64,000 nucleotides of DNA from Skeletonema tropicum (Eukaryota > Bacillariophyta > Thalassiosirophyceae > Thalassiosirales > Thalassiosiraceae). The notes beneath the pieces were generated by a model that was not told the origin of the DNA, searched no databases, and saw only the letters and a list, made by a program, of their open reading frames with translations. A program made the position numbers and the translations under genes. The stretch covers positions 1,612,001 to 1,676,000 of the forward strand of contig CM074146.1 in NCBI GenBank assembly GCA_037178625.1. The letters run 5' to 3'. Shown in pieces: positions 13,537-23,824 of the stretch. The number at the start of each line of letters is the position of its first letter. Position 1 is the first letter of the stretch.

Positions 13537-16500
13537 ATGGACATCACTATGCTCCCTTCCGCCGCCGAATTGTCGGAGCGGCGTCGTCTTCAAATCGCCC
13601 AAGCACAAGAAATGTTGAAGGAACACGTGTCGCTCAAAAATAATCAATTGGCCGCTTTTTCAAATGAGCAACTTTTGTCAGAGCTCTTTGTTCGTTCAAT
13701 TAATGAGGGAGAGGCGGGACGTGCAGATGAATCATCTGATGATGCGGATGTGGCGTCCGATCAGCAGTTGAAAGATGTAGCCGCCGCCGCCGCTGAAAAG
13801 GAGAAAAAATCGACGGCAAATGATAATAATGAACTACCCCGTGAGCAGGACAATGACGAGGACGCGGCCAAGCGAAAGAGTAAGAAGAGCAATCGGTCGA
13901 GCGGTGGATTTATTTCAATGATGATCGCATTTGGCTCCATCATGACATTGATTTTATCACTCTCATTAATTAATCAAAGTGGTGGATTGGGACAGGGCGG
14001 AGCTCCTCCAACCTTGCCGCCGTTTGGATCAAGATCTCTTCGTCATCGATCAAATAATGATAATGATGAATCGCCCGAAACAATTCAAAGTCCATTACCA
14101 GCGTCGATTGTTGTGCCGGTGCCGCCTCCGCCTCCCATCTTCTCTTCGGCTGCTGTTAGCAATCGTCGTATGAAATTCGACAAATTAAGATTTGCGACAT
14201 GTTTTGACACGCCCAACTGGGTGGATATGTATGGTTATGGGTGTGATGTTTATGAAGAATATGACGGATGTTCTGGCGCTGACTGGTATGCAGGAGATAT
14301 GGGCCCTGCAACAAGCAATTGCTGTATCTGTGGAGGTGGCAGTGTTTCTCTTCCTCCCACCAACTCTCCAACAATCTCAGACTCCCCAACTAAGTCTAAG
14401 TCAGCTACTCCTTCTACCTCTCCAACAATCACAAATTCCCCAACAAAGTCAGCTACTCCATCAACATCTCTATCAAACTCTCCATCAATCTTTCCAACTA
14501 GGTCATTTAATCCTTCAGTGACATGCTTTGACACACCTAATTGGAAGGATAAATATGGTGATGGGTGTGTTTGGTATGAAGCCAATGATCAACCAGGATG
14601 TCCTATATATGGTGGTGAATTAAACGCAAATGATATGGGCCCAGCAACAGACCATTGCTGTTTCTGTGCAGGTGGCAGTGCTTCTCTTCCTCCCGCCAAC
14701 TCTCCCTATCCATCAAACTCCCCAACAAAGTCAGCTACTCCTTCAAGTTCTTCCAAACCTTCAAGCTCTCCATCAATTTCAACTAATCCAACACAGTTCT
14801 GTTTGGACACACCCAACTGGGAGGATAATAGTGGTAGTGGTTGTGATGTTTATGGATTTTCTGTTGAACCAGGATGCCCTAGCACTAACAGCTTGGCAGG
14901 AAATATGGGACCAGCAACAGAGAACTGCTGTCATTGCCAGGGAGGTATTCATACTGTAAGTCAGAATATTCTTTGGTTTGAAGTGTGATTGAATGCATTT
15001 TGTGACTAATTCATTCTTTGGTAACGTTCTACCAACTTCAGTGTGAGGATTTCAGGTCAAAATGTCAAGACTACTCCAATGTTGGTGCCTTGGAGAGAAA
15101 GGATGGTGTCATGTCACCATTATGCAATGAAGCAGAGTCTTTTTGCTGTGGTGACCAAGATCATGATGTCGAAATTACCACTACTGATTGGGGGCACAAA
15201 TACACTGTTGGGTTGTATAATGAATGCAAATGTGACTTTTGGTCACGTCTTTGTGAAGATGCAGGAGTGGGAGAAGCTTGCGATTATGCAGCTGAATATT
15301 GCTGTGGAGAAAACGAAAACGATGAGTCAGATTGGGAATTCTTCTATCTAAACAGCCCGACATGTTACTGTGATTTCTACAACTATGCTCAGCGTAAATT
15401 TGACCACGCGTTGAAGCCAAAGGCAATGAATATAAGCAAAGAGTTCACAAGTCCTTGTCATTATTTCGAAAGTCGTTGGGTTGACTGGACTGGATTGGAT
15501 TTTGAGAGGACAAGTCTGGAAGCAATATTCAATAAAGCAAATGGTCAGAACTGGACAAAGAATGATGGTTGGATGGATGAGACACTAGATCATTGCCAGT
15601 GGTATGGAATATCTTGTGGCGATGACGGACGTATCACTCGTGTTGACTTGAGGGACAACAACCTTGCAGGCCAGTTTCCTGTATACACACGTAACTATAC
15701 CTACAGTTGGGGCGATCCCGCCCTTGAAAGTGACTGGAAGGTCACAAAGTACGGTTTGGCAAATCTATACAAGCTCGAGACAATTGATCTGGCCGGCAAC
15801 AAGCTCACCGGTACGATTGACCATCGTCCACTCTACAATCTTGCTTTACTTAAACACTTTGATGTCTCGGGAAACCAGCTAAGTGGAGAGGTGGATGCTC
15901 TTATCACTCCATCAATAACGCACTCCGACTTTAGCAACAACAACTTCACTTCCGTACGACGCTTCGAAAAGTATAAGGGCTCCTACCAAAAACTCAGCTA
16001 TTGTGACATGAGCAACAATGCCATCCAAATAAATGCGGCTGACCGTCTAGATAGTTTTCCACCCAACATGAAGCAATTCTTTGCACAAAACAATCAAATC
16101 TATGGCAGCCTTCCAGATTCAACGAATAATCTTCCGCAGTTGCAACAATTCAACATGTCACACAACTCTCTCTCTGGAAGTCTTCCAGAATCATTGAACA
16201 ATCTTCCACAGCTACGACAAATTGACATGTCATCCAACGCTCTCTCTGGACAGCTGCCCGATTTCGCAGAATCCTTTTTGAGTCTTGAGGAGCTTGACAT
16301 GTCCAACCAAACAATTGGCTTTACGGGATCAATTCCAGAAGATCTAGGAAGATTCCAATCTCTCAAGGTACTGAATATAGCTAATAACAAGCTTACTGGC
16401 ACTATTCCATCCTCCATTGGAAATATAGCAGTGCTGGAAATATTCAATGTGTCCAACAACCTTCTAAGCAGCACAATTCCTGCTGAGCTTGGACTGCTTG

Positions 16501-18830
16501 AAGGTGAGTATAAAGTGTATTGCATCTTGCAGCTGTACAACGAATCAAATTTACCCATACATAGCACTTGTGCTGTCATTTATCTGCAGATGTCTTGAAG
16601 CGCCTTGATTTGTCAAACAATACTTTGAGCGGGAGGATACCTTCTCAGATTGGTCAGCTTCAGGATGCTTCAATCCTCTTGGGAGGTAATCTCTTCTACA
16701 ATTCATCTGAAGCTGCCCCACTCAGTCTTTGCATGCTGAGCAATGTCGAGGTGTTCGATCTAGCAAATGACACCACATTGTGCCCAATTGAACGAAATGC
16801 TTTGAGCGACCTCTATGATTTGGCCAAGGGTGTAGAGTGGACGAATAGCACCAATTGGATGGATGAGTATGCGAGCTACTGTATCTGGCACGGTGTCATT
16901 TGCGATGATAACACAAATCAGGTGACAAAGCTAAAACTTAGCAACAATGGCTTGTCGGGGAGATTGAGTGAGGGCATTGGAAATCTTACTTCCATCGAAG
17001 AGTTGGACTTGAGTGACAATGACATTAAGGTGATGATATTGATGTGTGGTTGTATTATATTACTATTATTGATATATTGCCAACTCTCATCTATCAAACA
17101 TCATTGTTCATCTTGCCCTCTACTTACAGGGATCGATTCCAACAGAGATTGGCCGACTTTCCAAACTCACTTACCTTCGTCTCAGTTACAATGCCTTCAC
17201 AGGAACGATACCTGAAGGCTTGGGAGAGTTGACAGAGCTCAAATTGCTTCAACTTCATAGTAACCGGATTACTGGAATACCGAACACAACACGACTAGAC
17301 GATAGTGTATACGGAAATTCCTCGTTTGTCTCAGACTGTGGCGTGCCATCTGCCTTTGAAGAACCCCTTGTGTGCGAAAATTGTACCATGTGCTGTGAGT
17401 ACAATTTGATTTCTTCATTCTCATCATGTGCTCGTCACAATATCTCTCTCACGAACTTTCATCAACTTGGCATCTTGTGCCAGGTAACGCAAATGAGGAT
17501 TGCTATCCCCAACAGAAAACACGAGTTGTAAAAATGGGTCTGAATTACGCCACGTTTGCTGCATTACTTTTTGCTGCCTTCGTTATGTTTTGTAGCTTGG
17601 TCGCCCTATTTTTGTATCTCTACCGCAAGCGCAAGAATCGTGAAAACGCTCAGACTACTTCAACCCAAAGAGATAACAAGTACGCTATGGGTCGAATTGG
17701 CAAAGAATCCGTATATTCGTACATAATTACAGACATGCGATTGGGTTGGCTAGGAGCATTTGGCACACTTGCCATACAGTTTGGAATTCTCATCTTATTT
17801 GTCTTGGTGTCGGAGGCCAACTTGCAGGACGACAGAATCGATATAGAATTCACCTGGAAATGCCCTCGCAACTCATATCTTTGCAGGGACACAGCCGATT
17901 TGACTCGGTCAGGCTGGTTTATTTTTTGCATGTTAATGATTGCCTTTCTTGCAAAAGACATGATAAACGGATGCAAGTTGATTTATTTCTCATCCAAAAT
18001 TAGGCACTCTACCGGCTCAAAGATTCGATACTTCATTGGTGGGACGGGCCTGTGTTCTATTACATTATTCGCCTTATATGTAAGTTATTTCAAGGTGCCT
18101 ATGACATGTCCCTCGTCGCGTGTGATTCAACTGATTGACAACATGTTTCTTCTTTAACGCCCTCGCTCAGGTCAGTACCGTTTACAACAGCGCAATCGCC
18201 ACAAGCAATACCGATATTGTTGCCAACTCAGTCGTTGTGTTGTTTGTAATGGAAATAGACGAATATATCTTCGCTGCATTGGATGCAATCAACGAGAAAT
18301 TGACGAAACATGCATCTGATTCGGTAGATGAAGAGGAGGAAGCAGAAAAGGAGGGCGAAATAGAGGAAATGAAGGAGGAACTTGCACTTCAAAAGACGCA
18401 AATTGCTACCCAACAGGAGGAGCTCATGCTGCAGAAGGATCAGATGGCAAGACAAAACGACGAGATTGCAGTGCTCCGTGACACAGTTCAAAAAATGGAA
18501 GATTCTCTTGCAGCTGTAGCACTCGAGTCTATCCCTCAAAGTATTCCCAACGAAAGTGTGAGAGCGATTACAGCTGCATCGGGGGATACTAGTCTTGCGA
18601 GGGATGCAGAAAAGGATGGTTCAGTGAATGAAGTGGAAGACTTGAATGAACTTCAGGAAGACGAGACTGCGTTTCAGATGAAAGAACAAGTCACAGGGAG
18701 TAGTAGATTAGAGCACCCTGTGATGCAGAGTGACTTCGAGGATTCACAAGTACAGGGAGGTGAAGATGCAGATACATCCGATTCTGAAAACGCCGCTGAA
18801 TGCGAGGATGACAAAGAGGCGGAGTTGTAG
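13537..18830 (+). CDS. Large Cys-rich / leucine-rich-repeat multi-pass membrane protein
   Basis: Six exons join without frame loss: 13537-14955, 15042-16503, 16590-17029, 17130-17394, 17484-18079 and 18171-18830, giving 1,613 residues. In order they encode a charged cytoplasmic start; one hydrophobic segment (~124-148); three repeats of a Cys-rich module (about 221-265, 329-375 and 423-471) with CFDTPNW or its LDTPNW variant, a central GC, then MGPAT and CC-x-C, separated by Ser/Thr/Pro linkers; further Cys-rich sequence; an LRR N-terminal cap-like segment (WxGxxC, ~631) with LRRs; a second cap-like segment and more LRRs; about four to five membrane segments; and an acidic coiled-coil tail. 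The layout suggests a cell-surface recognition or adhesion protein (inference). No kinase domain is present. The start at 13537 precedes a Leu/Gln-rich conserved-looking stretch. The ligand is unknown. Confidence 0.87.
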
Positions 18831-19403
18831 TGAAGCTGAGTCTCAATAGGATAAATTTGTAATGTTAATGTCAACTTAGAGATAACAAGGCTGGATACAA
18901 CTCCTATTCGAAGTGTGTCAATCGACGCCAATACTTTCTGCAAGGCAACCGAAGATTTTGAATCACGTTGAAGACACATTACATTTGAATACGTAATTCT
19001 CCGTGTATCTTTTCTATCATGCATGATAAAACATTGACAAAGTAGACTGTCGATCAAACATACTCCATACTCGTTGACGTTATCTTCATCTTGGTGACGT
19101 AGCAGGGACAAAACTATGCATTCAAAAATTGAAAGGGAAATTCTCTTGACGAAAGAGGATCGGCGTGATGCGTGCCTGCATTTGATGTAGCGATTATTCT
19201 GGCTCATTACTTTATATTCATAAACACTATAATATATTTAAGACTCTATATGTATCCACTACATATGAGCTTATCTTTTTGTGCAAAGAAGAAGCACGAG
19301 AAGGGGAGGGCATCGTATGGGAGATTACCCACGATGCTGCGCCATGTTTTGCTGCATGGCTTCAAACTCAAACTCGGCCTTTTTTGCAGAATTTGTGTAA
19401 CAA
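18831..19403. other. Convergent intergenic region
   Basis: This lies between the 3' ends of the LRR gene (plus) and the MYND gene (minus). Nothing supported was seen beyond A/T-rich sequence. Confidence 0.5.
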
Positions 19404-20282
19404 TCAGGCTTGTGTCGATTCAAATATTGCAATCATCTCAGCATTACAATCACAATCAGGCTTGTGCGATGCCCAGTCAACTCTCTGGCATTCCCTGGAG
19501 CAATAAGCTACACATCGGCATCGACTACAATACATTGTGTTGCTGCGTGCAGTCATTCTATTCGGAAGATTGCACTGCGGGTTGAAGCAAAGGCCCATCT
19601 TTGTGATATTCTTCACTTCTTCGTACTTCTCATCCAAGCAAGAGCAGGGGATGCGCTTCCGCAAGAACTTCACAAGCGTGTGCATGTCGGCATAACATGC
19701 CTCGTGCAGTTTCGGAACATTCGTCTGAGCTTGAGTTTGCTCCAACACAACTGCAACATGCTGCTCAAAATACCGCACCATCAAAGCACGATCACGTGCA
19801 TCATCGTAATTACCACTCAGAATATCTTGGGTTCCGACAAACAAAAACCATGATATCGCCATTTTCATCTTGGTAGGATTAGACCACCACACGTCGGCAA
19901 ATTCATCTAGTGTGGCATCTCGAGCTTCCGCGATGCAAGAGAGAAGATCTGTTTCGGCATGAGGGTCTTTACAAGCTGCTTCGTTAAATGCTTCATTAAA
20001 TGTGAATACAAACCGAGAGCTAATTCCGTCCATCTCGTCAAAGCCGTGCGTGCATTCAGTTGCATTATTGTTCACATATTGCTGTAATTGACGTGCCATT
20101 GATTGCTGCCGCTGCTCCTCAGCCAATTGCCGACACTGCTGCTCAAATAACCAATTTTCCGCTTCCCTTGCCCGCTGAAATTTCTCGGCCTTCTCGGCCA
20201 TCAATTGTTCCAGCCGCTGCTCCTCAGCCATGGCAGCTTGGGCCGCCTTCCTCGCCTTTCCTTTATTTCGTTTCCTCCCCAT
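19404..20282 (-). CDS. MYND-type zinc-finger protein
   Basis: This is a 292-residue single-exon frame. The start at 20282 (MGRKRNKGKARKA) is chosen because the same Met and basic run recur at the pseudogene copy ending at 63891. A basic start and an Arg/Gln/Glu-rich coiled coil (~15-75) are followed by a helical middle region (~90-230). The C-terminal zinc finger (~235-285) is of MYND pattern, with C-x4-C, YCSRCRCVAYCSREC and W-x2-H-x3-C. MYND fingers mediate protein contacts; the partner is unknown. A partial copy lies at about 21335-21660 and a frameshifted copy at 63026-63891. Confidence 0.82.
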   Translation of the reverse strand: MGRKRNKGKARKAAQAAMAEEQRLEQLMAEKAEKFQRAREAENWLFEQQCRQLAEEQRQQSMARQLQQYVNNNATECTHGFDEMDGISSRFVFTFNEAFNEAACKDPHAETDLLSCIAEARDATLDEFADVWWSNPTKMKMAISWFLFVGTQDILSGNYDDARDRALMVRYFEQHVAVVLEQTQAQTNVPKLHEACYADMHTLVKFLRKRIPCSCLDEKYEEVKNITKMGLCFNPQCNLPNRMTARSNTMYCSRCRCVAYCSRECQRVDWASHKPDCDCNAEMIAIFESTQA

Positions 20283-20410
20283 TGTCGCTAACAATGATGA
20301 TACCATATATTCAATGGGCTGAATTAGAGTCGTTTGTTTGTGGAGCACATCAACATCAATAAAATGACGATGCGATGCGGGAGCAGTTACACGACAACAA
20401 GGGCTTGTTA

Positions 20411-20475
20411 GTGTCTGTTCGTGTATGACAAAAGAGTACCGCTGGTGATTCAGCGGTAGTTTTTCAATCACCAAT
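20411..20475. repeat. Dispersed ~60-bp repeat upstream of the MYND gene, copy 1
   Basis: The block contains GACAAAAGAGTACCGCTGG and CAGCGGTAGTTT, with an internal inverted pair (ACCGCTG/CAGCGGT). It recurs at about 21750-21812 and 23752-23815. Two of the three copies lie just upstream of MYND sequences, so it probably travelled with the MYND 5' region. Confidence 0.8.
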
Positions 20476-20544
20476 CTGCATCCTTCTCAATAACTATCAC
20501 GATGCGATGACGGACATTCACGGTGGCGATTTCAAATAGAATGT

Positions 20545-20790
20545 AATCAGCCTCATCTCAGTACACCCGCCCCTTCTTCGTTCAATATCGGTCTTGATTC
20601 TCGACTGAATGCTATTGTCATATTGCAACCACGCGCTGAATCGACACAATGTGCCCCCGTCTGCTTCCAGACGTAGATAGATTCTCACCTCTTTTTAGCC
20701 TTTTCAATTCAGGAAGTACGAACATTGGACGCTGCCTCGTGACACACTAACTCAATCAGCCCCAGAGAAACTTCATCCGGACTCAATAAA
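20545..20790. repeat. Duplicated upstream region of the EF-hand gene family, copy 1
   Basis: Blocks such as CACGCGCTGAAT, AGATTCTCACCT and TTGGACGCTGCCTCGTGACA recur in the same order at about 21845-22025 and 25361-25612, each just upstream of a family member. These are likely duplicated promoter/5' UTR segments. Confidence 0.8.
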
Positions 20791-20826
20791 TCCAAAGTAG
20801 CTCTCACAGCAATATCTCTAACCAAC

Positions 20827-21334
20827 ATGACGAAATGCAAGAGATGTGCCGAAAGCGATTTCAACAAATGGACACTTGCCGTTTGCACTTTAGTACTCAT
20901 AATGGCAGCTTGTGTTGCTCTGGCGATTAGTTTTCCGTATTAAGGTAGCGGCGGTTCGTATTTGAGGGCTGCTGCTCCTGATAGTGGTGGGAAGGGTGAT
21001 ATAACTGTTGAGGAAAACACTCTGATGGAGGACATTACTCTTGTGGTGGTTGATGTCGACGAGAAGATGAGTGGCGTTGAGAGTAGCGCCAGTGAAAAGA
21101 GCAATGTTGCCAACAGAGGATGACGAAACGACGACTGAAGAAGTGTCACCAACTGCTAAACATCATCTACAGCTGAACATGGGGAACACAGCACTGAGGT
21201 GATGGGTGTGGAGATGAGTAGTGTTGACAATAGCGCAAATGAAATGAGCAGTCTATTACTAACAGAGAACGATGAAACGACGGCTGATGAAGTCTCACCA
21301 ACTACACAGCCTGACAATAATGTAGACGGCAAGA
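20827..21334 (+). pseudogene. Broken copy of the single-pass EF-hand protein gene
   Basis: It starts exactly like the intact paralog at 25669 (MTKCKRCAESD), through the membrane segment. A TAA stop at 20940 then replaces the paralog's CAA, and later deletions shift the frame. Homology runs on through the Glu/Thr-rich stalk and ends at about 21334, where MYND gene sequence takes over in the opposite orientation. The EF-hand portion is missing. The gene is inactive. Confidence 0.85.
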
Positions 21335-21665
21335 GAGAAGATGTGCTTCGGCATAAGGGTCTTTACAAACTGCTTTGTTAAATTCTTCATTAAATGTGAA
21401 TACACAAACCGAGAGCTAATTGCGTCTATCTTGTCAGAGCCGTGCATGCATTTGGGTCCATTATCCATCACATACTGTTGAAGCTGAAATTCGCGCTGCT
21501 GCTCAAATAACCAATCTTCCGCTTCCCGTGCCCGCTGAAATTTCTCGGCCGTCTCAGCCATCAATTGTTCCAGCGCTGCTCCTCAGTCCAGGCGGCTTGG
21601 GCTGCCTTCCTCGCCTTTCCTTTACTTCCAGTTTCCTCCCCGTGCTTGCTAACGATGATATTGAG
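21335..21665 (-). pseudogene. MYND gene 5' fragment
   Basis: Read on the minus strand, this matches the first ~120 codons of the MYND gene at 19404-20282: KARKAAQAA, then the EKFQRAREAE coiled-coil segment, then the KCMHGSDKID region. It has small deletions and frame changes and lacks the initiating Met. The zinc-finger half is absent. Confidence 0.82.
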
Positions 21666-21749
21666 TGTAGAGCAATCAAATCGGGAACGAAAGAATAAAA
21701 TGACGATGCGATGCGGGAGCAGTTGCACGCACGACCGGCAGGGCCTGTT

Positions 21750-21812
21750 CGTGTCTGTTCGTGTATGACAAAAGAGTACCGCTGTGGACCTAGCGGTAGT
21801 TTCTGAAGACTC
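21750..21812. repeat. Dispersed MYND-upstream repeat, copy 2
   Basis: Same block as at 20411-20475 (GACAAAAGAGTACCGCT and AGCGGTAGTTT), diverged at the centre. It sits upstream of the MYND fragment, mirroring its place at the intact gene. Confidence 0.8.
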
Positions 21813-22030
21813 ACAAAAGATGACCATCATTCTCTTGACTGAAGCTCATGTACTTATTATTGTACATATTGCTGCCACACGCTGAATGGCTACCATGTGC
21901 CCCCGACCAATCTGCTTGCCTTTCCAGTGAGGCAACGCGTAGACAGATTCTCACCTTTTAGCTTTACATTCAGGTACATTGGACGCTGCCTCGTGACACA
22001 CAAACTCAGCTTCAGCGAGACTTCATCCGA

Positions 22031-23032
22031 ATGGCAGACTCAATATTAAAACCAAAGCAGCTCACTCAACAAGATTGTGCCGAAAGTGATCACCGCAACA
22101 AATGGACATGTGCCATTTTCACTTTAGTACTTATAATGGCGTTTAGTGTCGTTGTGGCGATTAGTTTTCCGTATCAGGGTGGTAGCGAATCTTATTTGAG
22201 GGCTGCTGCTGCTTCTGCTGGTGAGAAAGTTGATGTGGTGGTTGAAGATGCTACTATGCTCGAGGAAAACATTACTCTTGCGGTGGTTGATGTCGGCGAG
22301 AAGATTAGTGGCGTTGAGAGTAGCGCCATCGAAAAGAGCAATCTCTTGCCAACAGAGAATGACAAAACAATAACTGGAGAAGTGCCACCAACTACGAACA
22401 CCGACATTGTAGACGTATTATCTAAAGCTGAAGATGGGGAACACAACACTGTGGTGATAGTGGTGGTTATGAGTAGTGTTGATAATGGCGCAAATGAAAA
22501 GAACAGTCTGTTACTAACAGAGGATGATGAAATGGCGGCTGAAGAAGTCTTACCAACTGAGAAGATTGACAATGTAGACGCATCATCTACAGCTGAAGAG
22601 GCAGAACAGAGCACCGAAACTATAGGTGGCCTATTCGGTCCAATTGTAAGTGCAACCGATGAGCAATCGCCAAATAATGGACAAACAAACACAGCAACAT
22701 CAACCAATAGTGACCACTCCTCATGTCAAATGAAACTGCAACAAGCTGATACAAACTTGGACAGTGTCATCGATGCATATGAATACATCAAATTCCTTCA
22801 CAATGTTGGCAGCATTTCACTTTCCACAACACAATTTGATGAGTTACAAAATGACTATCAAGTCAACTTTGATCATTTGGCAACAACCCGTACTGAACGC
22901 GGCGGTAACGATAATGTTGGTATTCCAATAGCTACAATGAAAGAGTTGCAAAAGGTATGTGTGTACATTTCCAAGAAGGGGAGTAGTGCGGTGAATGAGT
23001 TTGATTGGGATCAGATATCGTCTTCGCCGTAG
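22031..23032 (+). CDS. Single-pass membrane protein with EF-hand-like loop
   Basis: 333 residues. A short N-terminal tail is followed by one hydrophobic segment (~34-57, IFTLVLIMAFSVVVAISF). A long Glu/Thr/Val-rich stalk contains an internal duplication of about 60 residues (both halves carry a SSVxN/S-xAxEK-x-LL-TE-D pattern). Near the C-terminus is a loop that fits a 12-residue EF-hand, DTNLDSVIDAYE (D1, N3, D5, I8, D9, E12), followed by a Phe-Asp-Glu-Leu stretch. The paralog at 25669-26478 has the same EF-hand and C-terminus but lacks one stalk repeat. It is probably a type II or secretory-pathway protein with a calcium-binding lumenal or surface end (inference). Function unknown. Confidence 0.75.
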   Translation: MADSILKPKQLTQQDCAESDHRNKWTCAIFTLVLIMAFSVVVAISFPYQGGSESYLRAAAASAGEKVDVVVEDATMLEENITLAVVDVGEKISGVESSAIEKSNLLPTENDKTITGEVPPTTNTDIVDVLSKAEDGEHNTVVIVVVMSSVDNGANEKNSLLLTEDDEMAAEEVLPTEKIDNVDASSTAEEAEQSTETIGGLFGPIVSATDEQSPNNGQTNTATSTNSDHSSCQMKLQQADTNLDSVIDAYEYIKFLHNVGSISLSTTQFDELQNDYQVNFDHLATTRTERGGNDNVGIPIATMKELQKVCVYISKKGSSAVNEFDWDQISSSP

Positions 23033-23194
23033 CATGAGTAACCTCTTCAAATGTAATGCATGATTCATATAGATTGATGGTGGAACATGAATCGATTAGG
23101 AAGTGTGAGATCAGCTAATGAGAAGAGACAGTAATTTTGTAGATAATGTTTAGAGTTCAGATTTAAATACTAGATTATGTCCGACAAATCACAT

Positions 23195-23312
23195 CATCAT
23201 CAATTCTCCATGACCAACTGCACCTTCATCGTACTCTTCTTCGCAGCACACTCCAAGGCATCCCTCGCCCGACTCAACGGGAAGCTTTCGGTAACGTACT
23301 TTTCAATTCGAA
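23195..23312 (-). pseudogene. 3' fragment of the zinc-dependent dehydrogenase gene
   Basis: About 115 bp matches the last ~35 codons of the dehydrogenase at 26613-28520, including the [11 protein letters not shown] end. It lies just downstream of the EF-hand gene at 22031, as the full dehydrogenase lies downstream of the paralog at 25669. This shows that gene and neighbour tail were duplicated together. Confidence 0.85.
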
Positions 23313-23351
23313 GTGGGGAACGAAACGTCGATGCGGGAGCAGTTCACACAC

Positions 23352-23729
23352 GTTGCACCACGGGAACCTGGGGTTGACACGTCTTGCTGAGAGATTTGTC
23401 AAGAGCTTGCCAGGAGTTTCAAGTCGTGTTTTACAAAATCTAGCGTTGAGGTGCGTTGAGGATGGCCTGTTCCGTCAAAAACTTGCCGCCGACGCCACGG
23501 ATCGGCCATCTGACACGGTGCGCCGCCAAGCAGCATGTCACTCGTGGCGGTGGCAGCAAGTTTGCACATTGGCGCAAGTTTTTGACGGAACAGGCCATCA
23601 GAAATCAACCTCAACGCACCTCAACGCTAGATTTTTTAGAACCACGACTTGAAACTCCTGGCAAGCTCTCGACAAATCGGCTGCTAACAAAAAGCAGCCA
23701 CTGTCAACCCCAGGTTCCCGTGGTTGCAC
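23352..23729. mobile_element. Foldback (MITE-like) element, ~378 bp
   Basis: Two long arms are inverted copies of each other. The left arm from 23352 (CACGGGAACCTGGGGTTGAC, then GAGCTTGCCAGGAGTTTCAA, CTAGCGTTGAGGTGCGTTGA and GGCCTGTTCCGTCAAAAACT) reappears reverse-complemented up to 23729 with small indels. The centre (about 23490-23560) contains a shorter inverted pair. No coding capacity. It sits inside the duplicated EF-hand/dehydrogenase block. Confidence 0.85.
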
Positions 23730-23751
23730 AGAAGGCCTACCTATCTGTTCG

Positions 23752-23815
23752 TGCATTGTTCGTGTATGACAAAAGAGTACCGCTGGTGATTCAGCGGTAG
23801 TTTTTCAATCACTAA
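23752..23815. repeat. Dispersed MYND-upstream repeat, copy 3
   Basis: Same block as at 20411-20475, almost identical (GACAAAAGAGTACCGCTGG, CAGCGGTAGTTTTTCAATCA). No MYND sequence follows it here; it is wedged between the foldback element and the TIR element, so it is a remnant. Confidence 0.8.
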
Positions 23816-23824
23816 TCTTCGATA

